Positions 1-8,356 of a stretch of 45,873 bases of DNA are shown here, one piece after another. This stretch comes from Erwinia sp. OLFS4. GTDB taxonomy: Bacteria > Pseudomonadota > Gammaproteobacteria > Enterobacterales > Enterobacteriaceae. The stretch covers positions 1 to 45,873 of the forward strand of contig NZ_MOMB01000063.1 of NCBI RefSeq assembly GCF_002752165.1, given 5' to 3'. A model generated the notes under the pieces. That model did no database searches. It worked only from the letters and a program-made list of their open reading frames with translations, and had not been told where the DNA came from. The translations under genes and the position numbers were made by a program. Position 1 is the stretch's first letter. Each line of letters opens with the position of its first letter.

Positions 1-131
1 TAAGCGTAAGTGAGTTGAAACACGCGGTGGCAGTCACGGCAGCGAAATCTGTCATAGCCTTTAGGGTTCTGACCATGGCGGTAAACCTGAACAGACTGAC
101 AACGGGGACAATGAACGTTAACGCTGGCCAT
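1..131 (-). CDS. insA: IS1-family InsA protein, N-terminal part (cut by window edge)
   Basis: InsA is the zinc-finger/HTH DNA-binding protein of IS1. It binds the element ends and represses transposase expression; frameshifting into insB makes the transposase. The 43 visible codons start MASVNVHCPRCQS and contain two CxxC pairs (CPRC and CRDC) in the order typical of InsA proteins (C-x2-C, YRHGQNPKG, RFRCRDC). The start is the ATG at 131, with GAGG seven bases upstream. The frame is intact as far as it can be seen; the C-terminal half and insB are off the window. Confidence 0.85.
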   Translation of the reverse strand, partial: MASVNVHCPRCQSVQVYRHGQNPKGYDRFRCRDCHRVFQLTYA

Positions 132-188
132 AAGAGAACCTCAAAAGCCCGCATTATACATCAGATTCAACCAATTAGAGGCATCACC
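1..188 (-). mobile_element. IS1-family insertion sequence, left (insA) end only
   Basis: Read on the minus strand, the terminal sequence at 188-167 begins GGTGATGCCTCTAATTGG, which matches the GGTGATGC start of IS1-family terminal inverted repeats. A TATAAT -10 box lies at 158-153, a GAGG ribosome binding site follows, and the insA reading frame starts at 131. This is the spacing of the IS1 left end. The rest of the element lies outside the window. The boundary at 188/189 coincides with the switch from insertion-sequence reading to TM2-protein coding. A target duplication (8-9 bp for this family) would be the bases from 189 onward, repeated on the far side of the element. Confidence 0.85.
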
Positions 189-473
189 GTTTTTTGTCGT
201 GGGTGCGGTAAATCGCTCCACAGCTCGGCTAAAACGTGCCCGGATTGCGGTGCTGTGCAATATGGTACTGAACGTAAAAGCAAAATAGCCGCAGCATTGT
301 TGGCTTTTTTCCTTGGTGGCTTCGGCGTGCACAAATTTTATTTGGGCCAGGTGGGGATGGGGATATTGTATCTGCTGTTTTTCTGGACCGCGATTCCGGC
401 CATTATCGCCTTTATTGAATTTATCATTTACCTGTGTATGTCCGATGAAAAATTTGCCCGCAAATATGGCTAA
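189..473 (+). pseudogene. Zinc-ribbon/TM2-domain membrane protein, start codon replaced by IS1
   Basis: The coding sequence from 189 reads VFCRGCGK...CPDCGA, a four-cysteine zinc ribbon. It is followed by a TM2 domain with two hydrophobic segments (about KIAAALLAFFLGGFG and ILYLLFFWTAIPAIIAF) joined by the hallmark HKFYLGQ, and it ends in FARKYG. Family members usually begin one to three residues before VFCRGCG, so only the initiator region is lost. The IS1 end joins in the same frame: an ATG at 111 and a TTG at 15, both inside the element, are open through to the stop at 473. A hybrid protein of about 120 residues is therefore possible if the element's antisense strand is transcribed. TM2 proteins have no firmly assigned biochemical function. 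I call it disrupted, with possible rescue. Confidence 0.7.
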
Positions 474-1298
474 TTGATTATCGCTCTCATTCTTAATAAC
501 CTATTTCACTTTATCAGTCTTGCTAAAGATCCCACAGGAAGTCAGTAAAGTCTTATTAAGTGGAGTCAACTGGTGAATCCTGTGATGGAGAGCTGATAAT
601 GCGAATAGGTTTCTTTATTATAGAAATGATGCAATATTATCAGTGATCGCTGCCCGCTATTATTATTGAGTCACAATTGACCAATGCTGGTAATCAACGG
701 GCATAAATATCATGCTAATACGCAGTATGAATGCTTTTTATTATTGTTTGCATCACAACCAGCGGGTGATGTACTGACATGACTGGTTTTTTCTGTTCTT
801 AATGGTCAGCGCTCAGTTTTTAACTGAGTTATACCTGATGCTATCTTTTAAACATAATGTTATGTAGCAAACCTTGCGTTTATCAGCTGACTGGCCGGAG
901 TTATCTGATTGCAGAATAAAACTTGCTTTCCGGCTGACCTGATTAAAATTATGCTCCGTTCTGCCTTGTCTGGCGTACTTTTTTGTTGCCGGATCTGTTT
1001 TTTTTATAGTGAAATGAAATCAGTCTGTTTTTGTTTGGTATTAGTTTGAACGCTGCATGATAAAACTCCTTTTTCATATGAACAATACAGCGTGCAGTTG
1101 GTTTAACTATTCTACGCCTTTAAGCTCAGGACAATTTGCACCGGGTTTACCGGTTGTTTTATATGGTCGCTTGTTTGTTCAGGATTTTTACAGGATAAAA
1201 AAGTACTGACAGAAGGTGATTTTTTATGACCAACCGCCAGTGTCTATTTTCCTGTTAAAATTGTCATTAAGAGATCTTATAAATTAGAGATATTATCC
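474..1298. other. 825-bp gene-free, AT-rich interval upstream of fieF
   Basis: No reading frame longer than 60 codons exists here on either strand, and I recognise no protein remnant. In E. coli cpxP lies directly upstream of fieF; I cannot see CpxP in this stretch. Visible structures are weak: a 7-bp hairpin at 812-828 (CTCAGTT ttt AACTGAG), and an imperfect hairpin at 758-787 (ACCAG ... CTGGT) followed by six T. Two T-runs near 980-1012 might be terminators. It could hold the fieF promoter, a small RNA or decayed DNA. Confidence 0.6.
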
Positions 1299-2204
1299 AT
1301 GGAACAGCAACAATACGGACGCCTGGTGAGTCGCTCAGCGTTTGCGGCAACGGTGATGGCGGTAACATTATTAGTGATAAAAATTTTTGCCTGGTGGTAT
1401 ACCGGCTCAGTCAGTCTTCTTGCGGCCCTGGTCGATTCGTTAGTGGACATTGCCGCTTCGCTGACGAATCTTCTGGTGGTGCGTTATTCATTACAGCCTG
1501 CTGATGAAGAGCATAGCTTTGGTCATGGTAAGGCAGAGTCGCTTGCGGCGCTGGCGCAAAGTATGTTTATTACCGGATCGGCCCTTTTCCTGTTTCTGAT
1601 GGGTTTTAAGCATCTTGTTCAGCCTCAGCCGATGCAAGGTGCCGGCTTAGGGGTGGTCGTGACCCTGATTGCATTAGCCAGTACTCTTTTACTGGTGACT
1701 TTCCAGCGCTGGGTGGTACGCAAAACCCGTAGTCAGGCGGTGCGAGCAGATATGCTGCACTATCAGGCAGACGTGATGATGAACGGTGCCATTCTTATCG
1801 CTCTGGTGCTTAGCTGGTATGGTTTTCTGCGAGCAGATGCACTTTTTGCCCTGGGCATTGGCGTTTATATTCTGTATAGCGCGCTGCAGATGGGCTATGA
1901 GGCGGTGCAGTCGTTGCTCGATCGTGCTTTACCTGATGACGAGCGTCAGGAAATTATTGCACTGGTAGCAGGCTGGCCGGGGATAGCCGGAGCACACCAG
2001 TTGCGGACCCGAATGTCAGGCCCGACGCGCTTTATTCAGCTACATCTGGAAATGAATGACAGTTTGCCGTTGGTTGATGCTCATCTGGTGGCCGATCAGA
2101 TGGAACAGGCGTTATTGAAAAAGTTTCCAGGTTCTGATGTCATCATTCATATCGATCCCTGTTCTGTGGTGCCGGCGGATCGGCAAGGACACTATGAGTT
2201 GTAA
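1299..2204 (+). CDS. fieF: FieF, cation-efflux pump for ferrous iron/zinc
   Basis: FieF (YiiP) is an inner-membrane proton-driven antiporter of the cation diffusion facilitator family that exports Fe2+ and Zn2+ as a homodimer. The 301 residues match the usual length of 300. The membrane zinc site is present as D46/D50 in [12 protein letters not shown] on helix 2 and H154/D158 in [11 protein letters not shown] on helix 5. HSFGHGKAE follows helix 2. The cytoplasmic C-terminal domain has [10 protein letters not shown] and ends in [10 protein letters not shown]. The start ATG at 1299 has only a weak ribosome binding site, but the N-terminus aligns with E. coli FieF. The next gene is pfkA on the same strand, separated by 215 bp carrying pfkA's own promoter. 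Confidence 0.97.
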   Translation: MEQQQYGRLVSRSAFAATVMAVTLLVIKIFAWWYTGSVSLLAALVDSLVDIAASLTNLLVVRYSLQPADEEHSFGHGKAESLAALAQSMFITGSALFLFLMGFKHLVQPQPMQGAGLGVVVTLIALASTLLLVTFQRWVVRKTRSQAVRADMLHYQADVMMNGAILIALVLSWYGFLRADALFALGIGVYILYSALQMGYEAVQSLLDRALPDDERQEIIALVAGWPGIAGAHQLRTRMSGPTRFIQLHLEMNDSLPLVDAHLVADQMEQALLKKFPGSDVIIHIDPCSVVPADRQGHYEL

Positions 2205-2243
2205 CCTCCTGAAGATACAATGGAAGCGGGAATTTCCGGGATG

Positions 2244-2255
2244 CATGTTAACATG
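2244..2255. repeat. 12-bp perfect palindrome between fieF and pfkA
   Basis: CATGTTAACATG is its own reverse complement. It lies 40 bp after the fieF stop and 30 bp before the Cra site. No T-run follows, so it is not a terminator. It could be an operator or chance. Confidence 0.35.
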
Positions 2256-2284
2256 TAAACAATAATAGCCTGATGTTGTCTGAC

Positions 2285-2299
2285 CTGAATCAATTCAGC
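2285..2299. promoter_or_regulatory. Cra (FruR) operator upstream of pfkA
   Basis: CTGAATCAATTCAGC contains the inverted repeat CTGAAT-CA-ATTCAG and fits the Cra consensus (TGAAnCGnTTCA type) except for the central dinucleotide. It is centred about 125 bp before the pfkA ATG and just upstream of a TATACT -10-like box at 2313-2318, so it overlaps the likely -35 region. Cra is known to repress pfkA in E. coli, and fructose phosphates release it. Confidence 0.75.
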
Positions 2300-2419
2300 T
2301 TGAGGTCTTTGATATACTATAGCTATCAATAATCTTAATGCCGGTTTTAACGTTGCGCATGGCAAAAACGCTTTTTCCGGTCAGGAATTCAATTTAGCTT
2401 CAACAGTTCAGAGGTTGTC

Positions 2420-3382
2420 ATGATCAAAAAAATCGGTGTACTGACAAGTGGTGGCGATGCTCCCGGGATGAATGCCGCTATTCGTGGTGTGGTGAGAGCG
2501 GCACTGAGTGAAGGACTGGAGGTTTTTGGCATTTATGATGGCTATCTGGGCTTGTATGAAGATCGGATGATTAACCTGGATCGCTATAGCGTTTCAGATA
2601 TGATCAACCGTGGTGGCACCTTTCTCGGCTCTGCGCGCTTTCCCGAATTTCGTAATGAAGATGTACGTGTAATCGCGATTGATAATATGAAAAAGCGCGG
2701 TATTGATGCGCTGGTGGTTATCGGGGGTGACGGCTCATACATGGGGGCTAAGCGCCTGACAGAAATGGGTTTCCCTTGTATTGGTCTGCCTGGCACCATT
2801 GATAATGACGTCGCCGGTACTGACTATACCATCGGTTATTTTACGGCGCTGGAGACGGTGGTGGAGGCAATAGACCGCCTGCGTGATACCTCTTCTTCAC
2901 ATCAGCGAATTTCCATTGTTGAAGTCATGGGACGTTATTGCGGCGATCTGACCCTGGCCGCTGCTATTGCCGGTGGCTGTGAATTTATCGTGCTGCCGGA
3001 AACACCTTATACCCGTGAAGAGCTGCTGGCAGAGATTAAAGCAGGAATTGCCAAAGGCAAAAAACATGCAATTGTTGCCATCACCGAGCACATTTGTGAT
3101 ATCACCGAGCTGGCTCACTATATTGAGAGTGAAACTAAGCGCGAAACCCGCGCAACGGTGCTGGGGCATATCCAGCGTGGTGGGGCGCCGGTGGCTTATG
3201 ACCGCATTCTGGCTTCCCGTATGGGGGCATATTCAATCGAGCTGTTGTTACAAGGCTACGGTGGCCGCTGTGTGGGTATTCAGAATGAGAAAATGGTCCA
3301 CCACGATATCATCGACGCGATTGAAAATATGAAACGCCCGTTCAAAAGTGACTGGCTGGAGATGGCCAAAAAGCTTTACTGA
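2420..3382 (+). CDS. pfkA: 6-phosphofructokinase isozyme I
   Basis: This enzyme phosphorylates fructose-6-phosphate to fructose-1,6-bisphosphate with ATP, the committed step of glycolysis, as a cytosolic tetramer activated by ADP and inhibited by phosphoenolpyruvate. The 320 residues equal the E. coli length. Visible motifs are the ATP-binding glycine loop [16 protein letters not shown] (residues 8-23), VIGGDGSY near 100, the catalytic [14 protein letters not shown] with its aspartate at about 127, and [10 protein letters not shown] near 168-177. The start ATG has AGAGG upstream. It has its own promoter with a Cra site and its own strong terminator, so it is a single-gene unit. Confidence 0.98.
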   Translation: MIKKIGVLTSGGDAPGMNAAIRGVVRAALSEGLEVFGIYDGYLGLYEDRMINLDRYSVSDMINRGGTFLGSARFPEFRNEDVRVIAIDNMKKRGIDALVVIGGDGSYMGAKRLTEMGFPCIGLPGTIDNDVAGTDYTIGYFTALETVVEAIDRLRDTSSSHQRISIVEVMGRYCGDLTLAAAIAGGCEFIVLPETPYTREELLAEIKAGIAKGKKHAIVAITEHICDITELAHYIESETKRETRATVLGHIQRGGAPVAYDRILASRMGAYSIELLLQGYGGRCVGIQNEKMVHHDIIDAIENMKRPFKSDWLEMAKKLY

Positions 3383-3389
3383 TTTCGTC

Positions 3390-3416
3390 AGGCGCTGGTT
3401 ACAGCGCCTTTTTTTT
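3390..3416 (+). terminator. Rho-independent terminator of pfkA
   Basis: AGGCGCTG-gtta-CAGCGCCT forms a perfect 8-bp stem with a 4-base loop followed by a run of T, starting seven bases after the pfkA stop. Confidence 0.92.
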
Positions 3417-3520
3417 CGCTGTTATATACTAAAAAGTTATCATATTTTATTTTTAATTCTTTAAAATCTGGTTAAGCCTGTGTCACGCTCTGAACGGTGA
3501 TTACGATGGAGAACCGGATA

Positions 3521-4516
3521 ATGAAAAAGTGGAGTGCGGGCGTCATCCTGCTACTGGCTTGCGGTAGCGTACTGGCAAAAGATATTGAACTGCTGAATGT
3601 GTCCTATGACCCAACGCGTGAATTGTACGATCAGTACAATAAAGCATTTGCGGCGCACTATAAGCAGGAGACCGGCGATAATGTGATTATCCGTCAGTCG
3701 CATGGTGGTTCCGGCAAGCAGGCGACGTCGGTCATCAACGGTATTCGTGCTGATGTGGTGACCCTGGCGTTACAGTCGGATATTGACGCGATTGCCGGGC
3801 GCGGGCGCATTGATAAAAACTGGATTCAGCGTCTGCCTGAAAATTCTGCCCCTTACACCTCCACCATTGTTTTTCTGGTGCGTAAAGGTAATCCAAAGCA
3901 GATCCATGACTGGAATGATCTGATAAAACCTGGCGTGTCGGTTATCACACCTAACCCAAAAACATCCGGTGGCGCACGCTGGAATTATCTGGCCGCCTGG
4001 GGTTATGCCCTTGACCAGAACCACGGCGATCAGCAAAAAGCGCTGCAATTTGTACGCGCGCTGTTTAAAAATGTCACCGTGCAGGATTCCGGTGCCCGGG
4101 GAGCGACCAATACGTTTGTTGAGCGTGGTCTGGGTGACGTGCTGATTGCCTGGGAAAATGAAGCCTACATGGCGGTAAATAAGCTGCCGGGCGGCAAAGA
4201 CAAGTTTGAAATTGTCACGCCAGGTGAGTCTATTCTGGCGGAGCCTACCGTCTCAGTGGTGGATAAGGTGGTGGACCAACGTAATACGCGCAAAGTAGCA
4301 GAAGACTATCTTAAATATCTCTATTCCCCCGAGGGGCAGGCTATTGCCGCAGAAAATTTTTACCGTCCCCGCGATCCGCAGGTAGCCAAAAAGTTTGCTA
4401 ACGTTTTCGCACCGGTAAAGCTGTTTACGATTGCGGATAAATTTGGTGGCTGGGAAAAGGCACAGAAAACACATTTTGCCGACGGCGGCACCTATGATCA
4501 GGTAATGAAACCCTAA
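3521..4516 (+). CDS. sbp: Sulfate-binding periplasmic protein
   Basis: Sbp captures sulfate (and thiosulfate) in the periplasm and delivers it to the CysTWA ABC transporter for cysteine synthesis. From the ATG at 3521 the protein has 331 residues, begins with a signal peptide [19 protein letters not shown] cleaved before KDIELLNV, and continues with [25 protein letters not shown] (sulfate-contacting loop), [19 protein letters not shown] and [16 protein letters not shown] chose 3521 over the upstream in-frame ATGs at 3497 and 3506 because GGAGA sits eight bases before it and the family signal peptide starts there. In E. coli the gene is under CysB; no CysB site can be named with confidence here. 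Confidence 0.95.
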   Translation: MKKWSAGVILLLACGSVLAKDIELLNVSYDPTRELYDQYNKAFAAHYKQETGDNVIIRQSHGGSGKQATSVINGIRADVVTLALQSDIDAIAGRGRIDKNWIQRLPENSAPYTSTIVFLVRKGNPKQIHDWNDLIKPGVSVITPNPKTSGGARWNYLAAWGYALDQNHGDQQKALQFVRALFKNVTVQDSGARGATNTFVERGLGDVLIAWENEAYMAVNKLPGGKDKFEIVTPGESILAEPTVSVVDKVVDQRNTRKVAEDYLKYLYSPEGQAIAAENFYRPRDPQVAKKFANVFAPVKLFTIADKFGGWEKAQKTHFADGGTYDQVMKP

Positions 4517-4607
4517 CGGAAGTCTCACCCGGCTTAGCAGGAAAAGTTTTTCATGACCCCGGCCTTCGGTTCTATTACATTGCTGACAGGGACGGTCAGA
4601 GGTGGTT

Positions 4608-5393
4608 ATGACACAAATAAGAAAGTGTTGCACTGTTCTCCTCAGTGTCGTTATTTTGTTAGCCATTGGCGCCGGGGCATACCTGGCGCTGTCATTGCAC
4701 AGTCATGCAGGCGCACTCTGGCGAATTATCAGTCAGCAATGTATTGTCAATCAGCAAGCTCATCACAATCCTGCGCCCTGTCAGTTGGTTGATTTAAATA
4801 AGGGTTTTGTGGTGATGAAGGACCGTCATGGGCCGCTGCAGTTTTTATTGCTGCCTGCTGCACGTATTCATGGTATCGAAAGTCCGCAGTTGCTGACTGC
4901 CAGTACCAATTATTTCGCAGAGGCCTGGCATGCCCGCCATTATGCGCAAGCACTTTATGGCCGGCCGCTGGCGGACAGGATCTTTTCCCTGGCAGTGAAT
5001 TCACCGTGGAGCCGTTCGCAAAACCAGCTGCATATTCATATCTCCTGCCTGCAACCGGAGGTACGACGACGGCTGGACGAGCTGACGCCACGCCTTAGCA
5101 GCCGCTGGCAAAAAGAAAAGCTCAACCAGTATGAATGGTTGATCAGAACCGTATCCCGCGATGAATTTAACCATAAAAGTCCGTTTCTTTATCTGAGTGA
5201 AGAAGTGCCCGGTGCCAGGCAAGCAATGGGGCATTATGGTATCGCGGTGGCGGCGCTGAATGATGGCCGTTGGGCGATGATGGTGATTGAGCGTAATCTG
5301 CTGACGCTCAACCGTGCGTCGGCAGAAGACATTCAGGATCACCGTTGTGCGCTGGCGTATGGCAATACGCATGTGCCGACGGTGCAGGAATAA
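4608..5393 (+). CDS. cdh: CDP-diacylglycerol pyrophosphatase
   Basis: Cdh hydrolyses CDP-diacylglycerol to phosphatidate and CMP and is an inner-membrane enzyme. The 261 residues (E. coli 251) start with a single hydrophobic segment (about residues 8-28, CCTVLLSVVILLAIGAGAYL). They show the family landmarks GPLQFLLLPAARIHGIESP, QNQLHIHISCLQPEVR (the histidine-rich motif of this HIT-related family), EEVPGARQAMGHYG and LLTLNRASAEDIQDHRC. The ATG at 4608 follows AGAGGTGG; a GTG six bases earlier is less likely. The stop is one base from the stop of convergent yhjD. Confidence 0.93.
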   Translation: MTQIRKCCTVLLSVVILLAIGAGAYLALSLHSHAGALWRIISQQCIVNQQAHHNPAPCQLVDLNKGFVVMKDRHGPLQFLLLPAARIHGIESPQLLTASTNYFAEAWHARHYAQALYGRPLADRIFSLAVNSPWSRSQNQLHIHISCLQPEVRRRLDELTPRLSSRWQKEKLNQYEWLIRTVSRDEFNHKSPFLYLSEEVPGARQAMGHYGIAVAALNDGRWAMMVIERNLLTLNRASAEDIQDHRCALAYGNTHVPTVQE

Positions 5394-5394
5394 A

Positions 5395-6411
5395 TTAGCC
5401 GGAGTGATGGCGGCCTTCAACCGGCTTATCGTCTTTGTATTCGGCAGTGGCAATCCAGGCGGCACAAAATAGCGTCAGACGCGCAAAGAAGTAAAAGAAA
5501 GCCATCAGTCCCAGAACTGAACCGAAGGCAGCCCCGGAAGGGGAGGTGGCCAGTTTTGGTAAAGTTAGCGTCATAATAAATTTGATCACTTCAAAACCAA
5601 CGGCGGCCAGTAGCGTCCCGCGAAACAGCGCTTTCTTGCGGGGTTTATGGCGCGGAAGAATCCAGAAAATCCACAAAAAAAGCAGATAATTAGCCAGTAC
5701 CGAGATGCTGGTGGCAATTAGCGTCATCGCCGGTCTTAGCCATTCAATATGCTGCAATCCCAGCGCCGAGACGATTGCGTTTTGTGCTGCACCGGCAACG
5801 GATGTCAGCGACAGCGTTACAATTAAGGCCAGCACTAATCCGGTCAGGGAAATGAAATCACGGATATATTTACGCCAGAACTTTTCCTGATCCTGGGCCT
5901 GACGCTCCCACACATCGCGTGACTGAGCACGGATAGCTTCACGTAGATTCCCCATCCAGCTGATTCCGGAGTAGAGTGCCACCAGCAGACCGGTTAATCC
6001 GACGGTGGTTCGTTGTTGTATGGCGGTGTTGACCGTATTTTTCAGCGTATTTGCCAGATTCGGGTCACTGATATTATTGACAATTTTATTAATCAGCTCG
6101 GTGAGCAGGGTGGGATGCGACGCCAGCACGAAGCCGATTGCGGCGAAGGACACCATCAGGATGGGGATTAACGACAGAAATGAAAAATAGGTGATAGCGG
6201 CGCCAAACTGACTGCCAAGGCGGTCATTAAACCGTTCACCGGCGCGAATAAAGTGCGCGACAGCTGGAATAGCCTGAAACCAGCTGACGAAACGGGAAAT
6301 ACGCGTAATGGATTTATCGACCGTTTCATTGCCGGTTTTGACATTCAGCAGCGGCTGGGTGTCATCCTGATTTTTCTCCTGCGGACGGGGAGGATTGTGC
6401 TTGTCCGTCAT
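5395..6411 (-). CDS. yhjD: YhjD inner-membrane protein, YihY/BrkB family
   Basis: YhjD is a polytopic inner-membrane protein of the YihY/BrkB family. In E. coli a point mutation in it (with others in msbA) lets cells survive with lipid IVA in place of full lipopolysaccharide, so a role in lipid transport has been proposed; its normal function is unsettled. The 338 residues (E. coli 337) have a hydrophilic N-terminus, then ERFNDRLGSQFGAAITYFSFLSLIPILMVS, RTTVGLTGLLVALYSG, NLREAIRAQSRDVWERQ and the C-terminal AAFGSVLGLMAFFYFFARL. The start at 6411 (MTDKHN) follows AAGG and fits homologues better than an ATG 21 bases upstream. It lies directly downstream of the yhjC-like regulator, the same order as in E. 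coli. Confidence 0.93.
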   Translation of the reverse strand: MTDKHNPPRPQEKNQDDTQPLLNVKTGNETVDKSITRISRFVSWFQAIPAVAHFIRAGERFNDRLGSQFGAAITYFSFLSLIPILMVSFAAIGFVLASHPTLLTELINKIVNNISDPNLANTLKNTVNTAIQQRTTVGLTGLLVALYSGISWMGNLREAIRAQSRDVWERQAQDQEKFWRKYIRDFISLTGLVLALIVTLSLTSVAGAAQNAIVSALGLQHIEWLRPAMTLIATSISVLANYLLFLWIFWILPRHKPRKKALFRGTLLAAVGFEVIKFIMTLTLPKLATSPSGAAFGSVLGLMAFFYFFARLTLFCAAWIATAEYKDDKPVEGRHHSG

Positions 6412-6457
6412 CAAACCTTTTTTCCTTTGCAAATAATATTCATAGCTAGTATAGCCT

Positions 6458-7360
6458 TCACGACGCGAGGTGCGGTTTTAGCGTCTGACTTAGCCACTCC
6501 ATGAAAACATGGGTACGCCGGCTCAGATTGCGTCGCTGAGGATAACGCAACGATAACGGTACCGGTTGTGCGCTAAAGCGGGGCATCACTTCGACAACCT
6601 GTTTTGCCTGTAATGCCGGGTGAAAACTGGCTGCCGGCGCCTGAATAATGCCCAATCCGGCCAGGCAGGCGTTGTGATAAGTGAGTCGATTATTCACCGT
6701 GATCACGCCACCGGTTTGAATATAATGGCACTGCCGGCCGTCAAAAAATTCAAAACCCTGATGGGCGGAAGTCGGCACAGGCTGGTAATGGACCATAGCG
6801 TGCTGAGACAAATCGTCTGGCGATAGCGGCGTGCCGAAACGCGCGAGGTAGCCCGGGCTGGCAAGATTAATCATACGGAAATGGCCGAGCCGGCGAGTCA
6901 TTAGCCCGGATTCTTCTGCGTCGCCAATTCGTAGCACACAGTCAAATCCCTCGCCGATGACATCGCTCCGGTGCTCGTTGCTGCTGAGCTCCAGCGAGAT
7001 GCCTGGATAGTGCTGTAAAAATGCCGGCAACGCTGGAATAACAAATGCGCAGGCCAGTTCAGCCGGTATATCGACCCGCAGCTGTCCACTCAGGGTGGCC
7101 GGGTCATGTTTGAACAGTTCATCCATTTCATCCACCGTGGCCAGCAGGTTACGGCAACGCTCGTAGTAGAGCCGTCCATCATGAGTCAGCTGTACGCGAC
7201 GGGTGGTGCGCAGCAATAAGCGGGTCCCTATATGTTTTTCAAGCAGCTGTATCTGGCGTGAGACGTTACCTTTTGCCAGACCCAGACTGATTGCTGCCCG
7301 ACTAAAACTTTCCAGCTCGGCAACCCGCGCAAAAATTTGCATTGCGTGAAATTTATCCAT
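6458..7360 (-). CDS. yhjC: LysR-family transcriptional regulator (YhjC-like)
   Basis: This is a 300-residue LysR-type regulator. The N-terminal winged helix-turn-helix spans about residues 1-60 (MDKFHAMQIFARVAELESF, then GLAKGNVSRQIQLLEKHIG and LLLRTTRRVQLT). The effector-binding part follows from about 90 (LRVDIPAELACAFVIPALPAF). Similarity to E. coli YhjC runs along the whole length, including HAMQ, the SLSLRYPQRR-like stretch near the end and MEWLSQTLK. It precedes yhjD by 46 bp on the same strand and is divergent from a glutathione S-transferase gene, either of which it may regulate. The effector is unknown. Confidence 0.88.
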   Translation of the reverse strand: MDKFHAMQIFARVAELESFSRAAISLGLAKGNVSRQIQLLEKHIGTRLLLRTTRRVQLTHDGRLYYERCRNLLATVDEMDELFKHDPATLSGQLRVDIPAELACAFVIPALPAFLQHYPGISLELSSNEHRSDVIGEGFDCVLRIGDAEESGLMTRRLGHFRMINLASPGYLARFGTPLSPDDLSQHAMVHYQPVPTSAHQGFEFFDGRQCHYIQTGGVITVNNRLTYHNACLAGLGIIQAPAASFHPALQAKQVVEVMPRFSAQPVPLSLRYPQRRNLSRRTHVFMEWLSQTLKPHLAS

Positions 7361-7655
7361 AAGTTATCCCCATTGTTCTTATTAATAAAACAGTGAAGCG
7401 CATTTCTGGGGATTTGCCATTCTATTTGTATCTAATGTGCCCGCCATTCAGACAGGAAGTGAGATAAAAGTCTACAATAAGATAAAAATAGCCTGGTATG
7501 ATCCACTAATGCGTGATTCGCCCGCTAGCTGGCTGCTGGCAGAGACTATTTTGTCTTCGGTCACTGGCGATATCATGCCAGGGTTGCCACCAGATTGCCG
7601 GCAAAGTGAGAACGCGCTATTAATACCCGGCGGCTGCCTATAAGGGTGAATGACA
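7361..7655. promoter_or_regulatory. Divergent control region between the LysR gene and the GST gene
   Basis: 295 bp without a gene separate the two divergent starts. LysR-type proteins usually bind such an interval. A TATGAT -10-like box is visible near 7496-7501 for the plus strand. I cannot assign a specific T-N11-A operator with confidence. Confidence 0.4.
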
Positions 7656-8279
7656 ATGCTGAGAATTCTCGGTCGTGCCTCTTCTATCAACGTGCGTAAA
7701 GTGCTGTGGGTCTGCGATGAGCTGGATATTACTTACCAGCGCGAAGACTGGGGGCAGGGTTTCAAATCCCTGCAGCAGGATGCGTTTATGGCGCTGAACC
7801 CAAATGCGCAAATTCCGGTGCTTGTGCAGGATGATTTTGTACTGTGGGAATCGAATACCATTATTCGTTACCTGGCGAATAGTTGTCAGGCTGAATGGCT
7901 ATATCCGGGCGCCCCCCAGCTGCGGGCACGTGTCGATCAGTGGATTGACTGGCAGGCCTGTGAACTTAATAGCGCCTGGCGTTATGCATTTATGTCCTTA
8001 GTGCGTCATTCTCCCGCCCACCAGGATGCCAGGCTGCTGGCTGCGGCTTGTAAAGGCTGGAACCATGTAATGGGTATTCTTAATCAGCAGCTGGAGCGCA
8101 CTCAGGCTTATGTTGCCGGCCAGGATTTCAGTCTGGCCGATATTCCGATTGGACTCTCGGTAAACCGTTTTTATGAAACGCCGCTGGAACATGACGTTCT
8201 GCCGGCTGTGCGCGCCTATTATGAACGTCTGACCAGCAGGACTGGCTTTGCGCTGTGGGGACGTAATGGTACCCCTTAA
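7656..8279 (+). CDS. Glutathione S-transferase family protein
   Basis: This cytosolic protein of about 207 residues would conjugate or exchange glutathione on electrophilic substrates. The N-terminal thioredoxin-like domain runs to about residue 80, with RASSINVRKVLWVCDEL (the serine/asparagine is the usual place of the thiol-activating residue), the cis-proline motif NAQIPVL and WESNTIIRYLA (glutathione gamma-glutamyl binding). The helical C-terminal domain ends with AGQDFSLADIPIGLSVNRF, whose DFSLADI is the capping box of the family. The ATG at 7656 is nine bases from AAGGG; an ATG two codons upstream is only three bases from it. The gene has no clear orthologue in the matching E. coli neighbourhood. 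Its substrate is unknown. Confidence 0.88.
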   Translation: MLRILGRASSINVRKVLWVCDELDITYQREDWGQGFKSLQQDAFMALNPNAQIPVLVQDDFVLWESNTIIRYLANSCQAEWLYPGAPQLRARVDQWIDWQACELNSAWRYAFMSLVRHSPAHQDARLLAAACKGWNHVMGILNQQLERTQAYVAGQDFSLADIPIGLSVNRFYETPLEHDVLPAVRAYYERLTSRTGFALWGRNGTP

Positions 8280-8312
8280 TCAGCTTACTGCTGCAGGGCT
8301 GCGCTAACGGTG

Positions 8313-8340
8313 AAAAAAACCACCTGCCAGGCAGGTGGTT
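8313..8340 (-). terminator. Rho-independent terminator of tpiA
   Basis: AACCACCTGCC-AGGCAGGTGGTT is an almost uninterrupted inverted repeat. On the minus strand it is followed by a run of T (the A run at 8313-8319). It lies just downstream of the tpiA stop and would also hinder read-through from the GST gene. Confidence 0.88.
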
Positions 8341-8356
8341 GTCAGTGAGGGGCGAA

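Noticed and set aside
4253..4666. Minus-strand frame of 137 codons across the end of sbp and the start of cdh
   Set aside because: It is antisense to two well-conserved genes, with no ribosome binding site and no recognisable domain.
7437..7643. 68-codon plus-strand frame in the LysR-GST interval
   Set aside because: It has no ribosome binding site and no recognisable sequence, and it occupies the expected divergent control region, so I read it as chance.
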